This document shows, one piece after another, positions 33,888 to 41,555 of a DNA stretch of 64,000 bases. The notes under the pieces were generated by a model. The model was not told where the DNA came from. It did no database searches and saw only the letters and a program-made list of their open reading frames with translations. This DNA is from Onthovicinus sp900555545 (GTDB lineage Bacteria > Bacillota > Clostridia > Oscillospirales > Acutalibacteraceae): positions 134,175 through 198,174 of the forward strand of contig CASFPX010000002.1 of assembly GCA_949296915.1 (NCBI GenBank), read 5' to 3'. Both the position numbers and the translations under genes were made by a program. Position 1 is the first letter of the stretch; every line of letters starts with the position of its first letter.

Positions 33888-35039
33888 TCAATCCTCCAGA
33901 CTCTTTCCGTTTGGTGTAAAGGAGCCGTCCCCCTGGACGTCGACGGGGGTAATCTCCGAGCGGGTGTAGCGCGCCAGATCGCGCAGGTGCGGCCGTTCCT
34001 CCGGCGTATAGAAGATAAAGGAAACGCCCTCCTTTTTCGCCCGGCCTGTACGTCCGATCCGGTGTAGGTAGAACCCATTGTCATTCGGGATCTCGTAGCT
34101 GAATACGGCGTCCACGCCGTCGATATCCAATCCGCGCGCGGCGACATCCGTCGCCACCAAGACGTCCATCGCGCCCTCACGGAATTTTTTCATAATCCGA
34201 TTGCGCGCCGACTGCGGCATATCGCCGTTGAGGCACTGGGCGCGGAAGCCCTGCGCCTGCACCTGGCGGGCAAGGCTCTCCGTCATATATTTGGTGTTGC
34301 AAAAGACCATCGTCTTTTGGTAGCGGTGGCGCCGGAGAATTTGAACCATCTTCGCAAAGCGTTCAGACAATCCGGATTCAATACAGTACTGTGTGATCTT
34401 CGGCTTACTGTCCTCCACGGGGCGGACGGTAATCTCCAGCGGATCCTTTTGATACATCCAGCTGATATCCATCACCTCGCGCGAAAGTGTGGCGGAGAAC
34501 ATGCAAAGCTGCTTATCCGACGGGAGCTTATCCAGAATATAGCGCACATCCTTGACAAATCCCATATTCAGCATCTCATCCGCCTCGTCGAGGACGGTCA
34601 TCCATGCATCGTCAATATTAACTGCCCGGCGCTTGAGCAAATCGATCAACCGCCCCGGTGTGGCCACCAAAATTTGCGGATGCTTTTTGAGCGCCTCAAT
34701 CTGCTTATTGATCGGCTGCCCGCCGTACACAGCGACGACCTTCAGCCACGGCATATAATAGGTCAGGTCCCGCAGGTCGTCCCGGATCTGTACAGCAAGC
34801 TCACGCGTGGGGGCCAGGATCAGCCCCTGCACACACGCCTCTTCCTTCACAATCCGCTCTACGATCGGAATCCCAAACGCGCACGTTTTGCCCGTGCCGG
34901 TGGGTGCCTTGCCGATCAGCTCGTACCCGTCGAGCATGGCGGGAATTGCCTTTTCCTGAATCTCCGTCATATCGGTAAACCCCATCCGCTCGACTGCCTG
35001 CAAAATTTCCTGTGATACGTCTAAGTCCCTGTATTTCAT
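33888..35039 (-). CDS. DEAD-box RNA helicase
   Basis: A 383-residue ATP-dependent RNA helicase with only the two RecA-like core domains. Visible motifs are the Q motif (TDMTEIQEKAIP), I (APTGTGKT), Ia (PTRELA), II (DEAD), III (SAT), V (ATDVAARGLDI) and VI (HRIGRTGR). There is no long RNA-binding tail of the DbpA/CshA kind, and the C-terminus ends shortly after motif VI. AAAGGAA precedes the ATG. It has its own promoter and is followed at once by hisH, an unusual partner. Confidence 0.96.
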   Translation of the reverse strand: MKYRDLDVSQEILQAVERMGFTDMTEIQEKAIPAMLDGYELIGKAPTGTGKTCAFGIPIVERIVKEEACVQGLILAPTRELAVQIRDDLRDLTYYMPWLKVVAVYGGQPINKQIEALKKHPQILVATPGRLIDLLKRRAVNIDDAWMTVLDEADEMLNMGFVKDVRYILDKLPSDKQLCMFSATLSREVMDISWMYQKDPLEITVRPVEDSKPKITQYCIESGLSERFAKMVQILRRHRYQKTMVFCNTKYMTESLARQVQAQGFRAQCLNGDMPQSARNRIMKKFREGAMDVLVATDVAARGLDIDGVDAVFSYEIPNDNGFYLHRIGRTGRAKKEGVSFIFYTPEERPHLRDLARYTRSEITPVDVQGDGSFTPNGKSLED

Positions 35040-35088
35040 GCTGTGAAAATTCCTTTCAGCTCAAAGATCAAAAATATCCCTGTCGAAT

Positions 35089-35117
35089 ATTGTAGCACAC
35101 TTTAGCCTATCGTTCAA
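35089..35117 (-). promoter_or_regulatory. promoter of the helicase-hisHF operon
   Basis: TTGAAC (35117-35112) and TACAAT (35094-35089) with a 17-bp spacer on the minus strand, 50 bp upstream of the helicase start. Confidence 0.75.
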
Positions 35118-35123
35118 TGTACA

Positions 35124-35166
35124 AGAACCGGCTGTACGGATCTATTCCGCGCAGCCGGTTCTTTTT
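35124..35166. terminator. terminator hairpin between nfo and the helicase gene
   Basis: GAACCGGCTG (35125-35134) pairs with CAGCCGGTTC (35152-35161), with inner CGG/CCG pairs. The plus strand has a strong TTTTT, but both neighbouring genes are on the minus strand. It probably ends nfo transcription, with the A-run side upstream. Confidence 0.7.
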
Positions 35167-35173
35167 ATGACAC

Positions 35174-36007
35174 CTATTCGCGATAGAGACCGCGCAGCTG
35201 GCTGATCTCCGCCGCATAGCCCGGGAGCTCGTTTGGCGTCTCCAAGTAAAAAGGCAGGTGCCGCAGCTGCGGATGGTTGATGATCCGCTCCATAGCCTCC
35301 AGCCCGATATAGCCCCCGCCGATCACCTCGTGGCGGTCCTTATGCGCACCGAGGGGATTTTTGCTGTCGTTTAGGTGGATCGCCTTCAGGCGCTCAATGC
35401 CGATCACTCGGTCAAATTCCTCAAGCACGTCATCCAGGTGATGGACAACATCGTACCCGGCATCGTCCACATGGCACGTATCCAGGCAGACCCCCATCTT
35501 GTCGCTCAGCTCCACCCGGTCGATAATGGCGCGCAGTTCCTCAAAGCGGGAACCGACCTCGCTCCCCTTGCCGGCCATCGTCTCGAGCAGCACCGTTGTC
35601 TGCTGCTCAGGCCACAAAATCGCATTGAGCATGGCGGCGATCTGCTCTATCCCCGTCTCGATCCCCTGTCCGACATGGCTGCCGGGGTGGAAGTTATAAC
35701 AATTTCCGGGCGTGTACTCCATACGCTTTAGATCATCCAGCATAGTATTCCGTGCAAATTCGCGGATTTTTTCATCCTTGGAGCAGGCGTTGAGTGTGTA
35801 TGGCGCGTGCGCCAGCGGGTGAACGATGCCGTGCTCCGCAGAAAAGTCCAGGAACGCCTGGACGTCCTCCGGATCAATCGCCTTAGCAGAGCCGCCGCGC
35901 GGATTCCTCGTAAAAAACTGGAAGGTGTTCGCTCCAATCTCCACGGCAGTCCGCCCCATCTTTAAATAGCCGCCTGAACTGGACAGGTGGCATCCAATTG
36001 TCATCAT
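35174..36007 (-). CDS. nfo: endonuclease IV (AP endonuclease)
   Basis: Cuts DNA 5' to abasic sites in base excision repair, with three zinc ions. It has 277 residues in a TIM barrel. Metal-binding stretches are visible in order: GCHLSSSGG, HAPY, NFHPGSHVG, LETMAGKG, CLDTCH and DRHEVIGGG. The start at 36007 has GAGG nine bases upstream (a second ATG follows directly). It has its own consensus promoter. Confidence 0.95.
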   Translation of the reverse strand: MMTIGCHLSSSGGYLKMGRTAVEIGANTFQFFTRNPRGGSAKAIDPEDVQAFLDFSAEHGIVHPLAHAPYTLNACSKDEKIREFARNTMLDDLKRMEYTPGNCYNFHPGSHVGQGIETGIEQIAAMLNAILWPEQQTTVLLETMAGKGSEVGSRFEELRAIIDRVELSDKMGVCLDTCHVDDAGYDVVHHLDDVLEEFDRVIGIERLKAIHLNDSKNPLGAHKDRHEVIGGGYIGLEAMERIINHPQLRHLPFYLETPNELPGYAAEISQLRGLYRE

Positions 36008-36034
36008 CCGGGATCGCCTCACTTTCTGGTTACC

Positions 36035-36063
36035 ATCATACCAAGCCCGCCCCAATCTGTCAA
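36035..36063 (-). promoter_or_regulatory. nfo promoter
   Basis: Perfect TTGACA (36063-36058), 17-bp spacer and TATGAT (36040-36035) on the minus strand, 28 bp upstream of the nfo start. Confidence 0.85.
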
Positions 36064-36090
36064 TTCCCTTTGAAAAAAAGCGGCAGGCAC

Positions 36091-36119
36091 TTGATTTTAT
36101 CCCCATAATGTTATATCCT
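36091..36119 (+). promoter_or_regulatory. possible ilvA-ridA promoter
   Basis: TTGATT (36091-36096) and TATCCT (36114-36119) with a 17-bp spacer, 44 bp before the ilvA start. The -10 is weak. Confidence 0.45.
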
Positions 36120-36162
36120 AAAAAGCGTTATATACTTAAAGAAAAACGGAGATGACGCAGTA

Positions 36163-37365
36163 ATGTTGACCTTAGATAAAATATACAGCGCCTCCTACAA
36201 GCTCAAGGAGATCCTGCGCGAGACGCCGATGGTGCACGCCCCGGATCTGAATCCTGCGTGCGACGTATTCCTCAAGCCGGAAAACTTGCAAGTTACCGGT
36301 TCCTTTAAGGTACGCGGCGCGTATTATAAGATCTCCCAGCTGACAGAGGAGGAGAAAAAGCGCGGAGTGATCGCGTGCAGCGCGGGCAACCATGCCCAGG
36401 GCGTGGCGCTGGCTGCCACTAAAAATGGGATCAAATCCCTGATCTGCCTGCCAGACTCCGCCCCCATCTCCAAGGTAGAGGCCACACGAAAATACGGCGC
36501 GGATATCTGCCTGGTGGACGGCGTGTACGATGATGCATACAGGCGGGCTATTGAACTGCGCGACCAAGAGGGGTACACCTTTATCCACCCATTTGACGAC
36601 GAAAATGTCATCGCCGGCCAGGGCACTATCGGTCTGGAAATTCTCAACGAGCACCCGGAGATCGATGCGATCGTCGTCCCGATCGGTGGCGGCGGGTTGA
36701 TCTCCGGCGTGGCGTTTGCAGCCAAGTCCCTCAAGCCGGACATTAAAGTTTACGGTGTGCAGGCCAAGGGTGCCCCAAGTATGAAAAATGCCATAGAGCA
36801 CGGAAAGATCGAGACGCTGGACTCCGTGGCAACCATCGCGGACGGTATCGCCGTCAAGGAACCCGGGGAGCACACCTTTGAATACTGTCAAAAATATGTG
36901 GACGAGATCGTCACCGTGAGCGACGACGAAATTTCTTCCGCCATCCTGGCCCTGATCGAACAACAGAAGATGATCGCCGAGGGCGCGGGTGCGGTAGCTG
37001 TGGCGGCTGTGATGTTTAATAAGATCCCAGTTCAGGGCAAAAAGGTCGCCTGCCTGGTCTCCGGCGGTAATATCGATGTCACCATCCTCTCCCGCGTGAT
37101 CAAGCGCGGTCTGCTCAAATCCGGACGCACCTGCAACCTGAATATTGAGTTGGTCGACAAGCCCGGCCAGCTGCAGGGGGTATCCACAATCCTCGCCAGC
37201 CTGGGCGGCAACGTGATCTCCATCCACCATGAGCGTGCAAACGAGGGGGCCGACGTGGTCGGCTGCTGCCTGCGGATTGTGCTGGAGACAAAGAATTACG
37301 AACATATCGAACAGATTAAACAGGCTTTAAAGGACGCAGGTTACCACCTGCTGTCCACCTATTGA
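36163..37365 (+). CDS. ilvA: threonine ammonia-lyase with ACT domain
   Basis: A PLP enzyme that deaminates threonine to 2-oxobutanoate, for isoleucine synthesis or threonine breakdown. It has 400 residues. The PLP lysine is Lys49 in GSFKVRGA, and the glycine loop GGGGLISG lies at 175-182. A C-terminal ACT domain (about 325-400) should bind an allosteric amino acid. This short form with one ACT domain is typical of Firmicutes. GGAG lies upstream of the ATG. ridA follows 19 bp later, and its product removes the reactive enamine that this enzyme makes. Confidence 0.95.
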   Translation: MLTLDKIYSASYKLKEILRETPMVHAPDLNPACDVFLKPENLQVTGSFKVRGAYYKISQLTEEEKKRGVIACSAGNHAQGVALAATKNGIKSLICLPDSAPISKVEATRKYGADICLVDGVYDDAYRRAIELRDQEGYTFIHPFDDENVIAGQGTIGLEILNEHPEIDAIVVPIGGGGLISGVAFAAKSLKPDIKVYGVQAKGAPSMKNAIEHGKIETLDSVATIADGIAVKEPGEHTFEYCQKYVDEIVTVSDDEISSAILALIEQQKMIAEGAGAVAVAAVMFNKIPVQGKKVACLVSGGNIDVTILSRVIKRGLLKSGRTCNLNIELVDKPGQLQGVSTILASLGGNVISIHHERANEGADVVGCCLRIVLETKNYEHIEQIKQALKDAGYHLLSTY

Positions 37366-37384
37366 TAAACGGAGGTCTTTACTG

Positions 37385-37756
37385 ATGAAAAAACTGCACA
37401 CTTCTTCCGCGCCCGAGGCCATTGGTCCCTACTCCCAGGCCGTTGTCAGCAATGGGATGCTGTTCACATCCGGCCAGATCGCCATCAATCCCGCCACTGG
37501 CGAAGTGGAGGCGACTACAATTGAGGCCCAGACCGAACAAATTTGTGAAAACCTGAAGGCAATTCTCGCCGAGGCCGGCCTGACCTTTGAAAATGTAGTG
37601 AAAACCACCTGCTTTTTAAAGGATATGGGCGATTTTGCCGCGTTTAATGCTGTGTATGGGAAGTACTTTACAGGCAAACCCGCCCGCTCCTGTGTGGCCG
37701 CCGCCTGCCTGCCCAAAAATGTCCTTGCAGAAATCGAACTGATTGCAGAAATGTAA
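37385..37756 (+). CDS. ridA: RidA, enamine/imine deaminase
   Basis: Hydrolyses the 2-aminoacrylate or 2-aminocrotonate formed by PLP dehydratases such as IlvA, preventing damage to other PLP enzymes. It has 123 residues with the YjgF/RidA signature near the C-terminus (PARSCVAAACLPKNVLAEIE) including the conserved Arg, and the N-terminal AIGPYSQAV. CGGAGG precedes the start. It is the direct functional partner of ilvA upstream. A terminator follows. Confidence 0.96.
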   Translation: MKKLHTSSAPEAIGPYSQAVVSNGMLFTSGQIAINPATGEVEATTIEAQTEQICENLKAILAEAGLTFENVVKTTCFLKDMGDFAAFNAVYGKYFTGKPARSCVAAACLPKNVLAEIELIAEM

Positions 37757-37773
37757 AGTGTATTGCTTTACGC

Positions 37774-37805
37774 AAAAGCCCGGCTGAAATCTCAGCCGGG
37801 CTTTT
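37774..37805. terminator. bidirectional terminator between ridA and an SGNH gene
   Basis: A perfect 10-bp stem (AGCCCGGCTG with CAGCCGGGCT) with an A-run on one side and TTTT on the other. It serves ridA on the plus strand and the SGNH gene on the minus strand. Confidence 0.93.
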
Positions 37806-37823
37806 ATCCTGTCGAATCACACT

Positions 37824-38582
37824 TTACTTGAGCAGCGGTTTAATTGCATTGGTGATGATCTCATAGCCGGCGGCATTTGGATGCAGGCCGTCCATGGTGT
37901 ATGCATCGCGCAGCACGCCGTTCTCATCCGCGAGTTGATCAGTCAGATCCAGATACTGGATCCCCTTCTCCTCTGCAAGCGACTTCAGGCGGGCGTTCAG
38001 GGAACGGATCATCTCATTGGTGCGCACGGAACCGACCATAAAGCGGTCGTAAAATTCCGGCCGGTTTTCATTAATCGGGTACAGCGCCTGAAGGATGATA
38101 TTGGTCTGCGGGCACTGGGCCTGCGTCTTTTCGATCATAGTTTTAATGTTGTTGTAGATCGTATCCTCCGGTACATTCTGACCGAGGTCGTTGACGCCGA
38201 TAAGAAGAACCATGTTCTTGGGTTCTATATTCAGCACGCTGTCATCAAAGCGGTCCAACAGATGATCCGAGCACTCCGCGCTGATGCCGCGGTTATATAC
38301 GAGCGTACCGGTCTGCTGCATATAGTCGCCATAAAAGTCAACCAGCGGATAATATTCTGTAATAGAGTCACCGACAAATACGGTCTGCCCCTTGAGCGCC
38401 GTTCGGTTCTCATAGGCAAAGTTTTCCGCCTTGATGTTTTGAGTCGCCACGCCCTGTGCGTCGACTTGGCCGAGCGCCCAACTGGCAAACACACCAAAAG
38501 CTACCCCTATTACCACAATGGGAATAAGAGCAGAAACAATAATAGTCCATACTTTTGATGATTTTTTCTTTCCATTTTCCAT
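37824..38582 (-). CDS. membrane-anchored SGNH/GDSL hydrolase
   Basis: A 252-residue protein with one N-terminal membrane anchor (about 12-35) and an outer SGNH esterase domain. Block I is GDSIT with Ser73, block II is NRGIS, block III is GVND, and block V is DGLHP with Asp231 and His234. Such enzymes de-O-acylate sugars, peptidoglycan or lipids at the surface; the substrate cannot be told. GGAGGCG lies upstream of the ATG. It forms a single-gene unit. Confidence 0.9.
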   Translation of the reverse strand: MENGKKKSSKVWTIIVSALIPIVVIGVAFGVFASWALGQVDAQGVATQNIKAENFAYENRTALKGQTVFVGDSITEYYPLVDFYGDYMQQTGTLVYNRGISAECSDHLLDRFDDSVLNIEPKNMVLLIGVNDLGQNVPEDTIYNNIKTMIEKTQAQCPQTNIILQALYPINENRPEFYDRFMVGSVRTNEMIRSLNARLKSLAEEKGIQYLDLTDQLADENGVLRDAYTMDGLHPNAAGYEIITNAIKPLLK

Positions 38583-38602
38583 AAAAATCGCCTCCTGCCC
38601 CT

Positions 38603-38630
38603 ATTATATCGCGCAACAATATCTTTTCAA
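38603..38630 (-). promoter_or_regulatory. promoter of the small SGNH hydrolase gene
   Basis: TTGAAA (38630-38625) and a perfect TATAAT (38608-38603) with a 16-bp spacer, 20 bp before the start codon. Confidence 0.7.
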
Positions 38631-38694
38631 GGGTATGATATCTGAATAAAAATCGGTAATCTTACGTGTCCCGTAGTTAACGCAAAAATAATAG

Positions 38695-38723
38695 TTGTCA
38701 GGCTGTCCCCTTTTTTATATAAT
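38695..38723 (+). promoter_or_regulatory. promoter of the AIM24-family gene
   Basis: TTGTCA (38695-38700), 17-bp spacer and a perfect TATAAT (38718-38723), 32 bp before the start codon. Confidence 0.8.
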
Positions 38724-38755
38724 GAAACCAGATTCAAATAAGGGAGGATGTTTTT

Positions 38756-39436
38756 ATGCAATACCAAATCATTGGCGAACCGATGCCCGTTGTGACCTGC
38801 ACCCTGAATGCAGGAGAGTCCATGATCACGGAGAGCGGCTCCATGGCCTGGATGTCGCCTAACATGGAGATGAAAACAAACGCCGGCGGGATTGGGAAAG
38901 CGTTCGGCAGGATGTTTTCCGGCGACTCCATTTTTCAAAATATCTACACCGCACAGGGCGGCCCGGGAATGATCGCCTTTGCCTCCAGCTTTCCCGGATC
39001 CATCCGCGCGATTGAAATCACTCCAGAGTGCCCGGTTGTCGTTCAAAAATCTGGATTTCTTGCCTCCGAGCCGGGTGTCCAGCTCTCCGTCTATTTCCAA
39101 AAACGGCTGAGCGGCGGGCTGTTTGGCGGTGAGGGCTTTATTATGCAAAAGCTGGACGGCCATGGCATGGCTTTCATTGAGATCGATGGTTACGCGGTGG
39201 AGTATATGCTTCAGCCCGGCCAGAGTATGGTGGTGGACACCGGAAACCTGGCCATGGCGGACGCGACCTGTACCATCACGGCACAGATGGTCAAGGGGGT
39301 AAAGAATATGTTCCTCGGTGGCGAGGGGTTCTTTAACACGGTGGTGACCGGCCCTGGGCGCATCATCTTACAGACGATGCCAATTAGCGGCGTGGCCAAA
39401 TCGCTTGCCCCGTTCTTCAACACCGGCAGCCGGTAA
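38756..39436 (+). CDS. AIM24/TIGR00266-family protein
   Basis: A 226-residue, glycine-rich beta-structured protein of the AIM24 (TIGR00266) family. Recognisable pieces are the N-terminal YQIIGEPMPVVTCTL, the ESGSMAWMSPNMEM turn and the GEGFFNTVVTGPG repeat near the C-terminus. No signal peptide or catalytic motif is visible. The biochemical role of bacterial members is not known; they are single-copy cytoplasmic proteins. GGGAGGATG lies upstream of the ATG. It has its own promoter and terminator. Confidence 0.88.
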   Translation: MQYQIIGEPMPVVTCTLNAGESMITESGSMAWMSPNMEMKTNAGGIGKAFGRMFSGDSIFQNIYTAQGGPGMIAFASSFPGSIRAIEITPECPVVVQKSGFLASEPGVQLSVYFQKRLSGGLFGGEGFIMQKLDGHGMAFIEIDGYAVEYMLQPGQSMVVDTGNLAMADATCTITAQMVKGVKNMFLGGEGFFNTVVTGPGRIILQTMPISGVAKSLAPFFNTGSR

Positions 39437-39455
39437 CGCAAATAATCCCTTGGAT

Positions 39456-39486
39456 CCGCTGGAGTTTCCGCCTCCGGCGGTTTTTT
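39456..39486 (+). terminator. terminator of the AIM24-family gene
   Basis: A 9-bp stem with one wobble (CCGCTGGAG with CTCCGGCGG) is followed by TTTTTT. Confidence 0.88.
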
Positions 39487-39648
39487 ATGGGGTCAGTCCG
39501 ATTCGATAAAGGTTGAAATAAATCTATAGAATAATAATTCCGTATTTTTGCCTCAAACTATTGAAATTCCTACCAGATGATGCTAAAATAATTGTTACCG
39601 CTATTAACAGATCTTAAACAGCAAATAAAATATTAGGAGGTTCAACCT

Positions 39649-41412
39649 ATGAAGAGAGGAAGGAAAATATTGGCATCTCTTTTCAGTGCCCTATTAGCCC
39701 TGAGCATCGGCATGACCTGCGCTACGGGCGCGAGTTCCAACCAGAAGCACTGGGTTGGTTCCTGGAGTGCTGGGATGACCGATATCTCTATCACCCTGTT
39801 GGAGGGAAAGGAGAATTGGGACGGCATCAAAATCTCCCCCTTTGCCAAAAACATGAGCGCCCGTATCCGGATGACCCCAACCCTGGGCGGGGACAAGGTG
39901 CGTTTCAGTCTTTCCAATGAAAATGGCCGGAATCCGCTGATCATCAACGAGGTAGCCGTTGCCCGCGCCAAGGGCGATGCCGGCGCGGAGATTGTGGAGG
40001 GCACCAGCATTCCGGTGACATTTGACGGTAAGCGGCAGGTGACTATTCCTGCGGGAGAAACGATCACCTGCGATCCCATCGATATGCAAGTGACAGCGCT
40101 TGAGGATCTGTGCGTGTCCTACTATATTGAGAATTTCAGCGAAGTACAGACCATGGCGCTGCACGGTGGCACCACTTACCTCACCCTGGGGAACCAAGTG
40201 GAGAATACTAAATTTTACGGTATTGGGTTATCATTCGGCAGTCTCGTCTCCGTCGTCCCACTGTTGTGCGGGATGGATGTTTACGCGGACAGCGATGCCT
40301 ATTCCATCGTTGTGATTGGCGACTCCACGATGAGCAACGATATTCCAAAGAAGCTCGCCCAACGCATTATTGAAGAGACCGGTGAAAACAAAGTGGGCGT
40401 ACTGCAAAAGTCCATTGTTGGCAACTGCCTGCTCAGCGACGGAACCGGCCTGACCGGTAGCATCTACGGGAAAGCCATGATCAACCGCTTTCAAAAGGAT
40501 GCACTGGATCAACCGGGTGTCCAATATATCCTGCTTAAAATCGGCCTGAACGATATCCTCCACCCACGCTGTAAGAGCATGGCCGGCAAGGTTCCCGAGC
40601 CTACTGTTGAAGAATTGATCGCCGGGTATCAGCAACTGATCGAAAAGGCCCACGCGGCAGATGTTAAGATTATCCTGGCGGATATGTCCCCATGGAAGGG
40701 TTATACCCGCGACCTGCTTCACACCGGCAACGCGGATCTGGAATGGACCCAGGAGGCGCAGGACGAATGTGACGCGCTGGCCGAGTGGATTCGCAGTACG
40801 GATCTTGCCGACGGATATATCAATCTGGATTGCCTGAAGGATCCCGCCGATCCCACCAAGATGCCTGATGGATATACCGAGGACGGCGCTCATCTGCTTG
40901 CACCGGCCCAGGACGCCTTTGTAGGGGCAATCGACCTCTCGCTATTTGGCATTGGCGGCGGTGAGGAAGATATGACTGGATCCACCGAAACGGTGAGCGA
41001 GACGGCCTCCGATCCCACAGAGTCCGCTCCGGACACAACTGAGCCTGCGCCCGGCACCACGGAAACTGAGACGACCAGTCAGACAGATCCGGAGACAGAA
41101 AATACGACTGAGCCGGAGACAGCAGCCCCCTCTGATCCTGAAACAGCGGTCACGGCTGGTGAAGACGAGACCTCTGACACGACTGCTGAAATCCCGTCTA
41201 CTGTTCCCTCAACCAGTGAGAGTGCGGAAAACTCAGAGGGAGCCGGTTCTGTATCCGATCCCTCCACTACGGCAGAGTATGACCGTACCACCGCTACAGG
41301 TCAATCCAGTGACGCATCCAATGTTGAGACTGGCGATTCCCTGACGGCTGCCGGTATTGCGCTTACCGCAATCTCCGCTATTGGGCTTTTAGTAACAGTG
41401 AAGAAAAAATAA
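39649..41412 (+). CDS. surface-anchored SGNH hydrolase with Thr/Glu-rich stalk
   Basis: A 587-residue secreted enzyme. It has a signal peptide (1-28), a beta-rich domain (about 35-210), an SGNH hydrolase domain (about 218-435) with GDST (Ser226), IGLNDI and DGAHL (Asp412-His415), a Thr/Ser/Pro/Glu stalk (about 441-555), and an anchor: VETGD at 559-563, a hydrophobic helix, and KKK at the end. The tail resembles a sortase signal of a non-LPXTG kind and matches the protein at 53901-55856. It probably de-esterifies a dietary or host polysaccharide at the cell surface. AGGAGG lies upstream of the ATG. Confidence 0.88.
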   Translation: MKRGRKILASLFSALLALSIGMTCATGASSNQKHWVGSWSAGMTDISITLLEGKENWDGIKISPFAKNMSARIRMTPTLGGDKVRFSLSNENGRNPLIINEVAVARAKGDAGAEIVEGTSIPVTFDGKRQVTIPAGETITCDPIDMQVTALEDLCVSYYIENFSEVQTMALHGGTTYLTLGNQVENTKFYGIGLSFGSLVSVVPLLCGMDVYADSDAYSIVVIGDSTMSNDIPKKLAQRIIEETGENKVGVLQKSIVGNCLLSDGTGLTGSIYGKAMINRFQKDALDQPGVQYILLKIGLNDILHPRCKSMAGKVPEPTVEELIAGYQQLIEKAHAADVKIILADMSPWKGYTRDLLHTGNADLEWTQEAQDECDALAEWIRSTDLADGYINLDCLKDPADPTKMPDGYTEDGAHLLAPAQDAFVGAIDLSLFGIGGGEEDMTGSTETVSETASDPTESAPDTTEPAPGTTETETTSQTDPETENTTEPETAAPSDPETAVTAGEDETSDTTAEIPSTVPSTSESAENSEGAGSVSDPSTTAEYDRTTATGQSSDASNVETGDSLTAAGIALTAISAIGLLVTVKKK

Positions 41413-41430
41413 TCACTTTATTTGACTCCT

Positions 41431-41462
41431 GCGGCGCGTTCCAAAAACGCGCCGCTTTTTTT
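41431..41462 (+). terminator. terminator of the anchored SGNH gene
   Basis: A perfect 10-bp stem (GCGGCGCGTT with AACGCGCCGC), 5-nt loop, then seven T. Confidence 0.95.
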
Positions 41463-41497
41463 GTCAATCTTGCCCCAATAAAGCTCGCTATAAAAAA

Positions 41498-41526
41498 TTG
41501 AATCCGTATAATTCCTGTGATAAAAT
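41498..41526 (+). promoter_or_regulatory. promoter of the GH2 gene
   Basis: TTGAAT (41498-41503), 17-bp spacer and TAAAAT (41521-41526), with TGA directly before the -10 (extended -10). The TGTGATAAAAT block is repeated in the promoter at 46016-46044. Confidence 0.78.
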
Positions 41527-41555
41527 AGAAAAAAACAGATCAGGAGGGGATCATT

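Noticed and set aside
36172..37305. A 377-codon open frame opposite ilvA
   Set aside because: ilvA has full family motifs, a ribosome site and a partner gene; the antisense frame has none.
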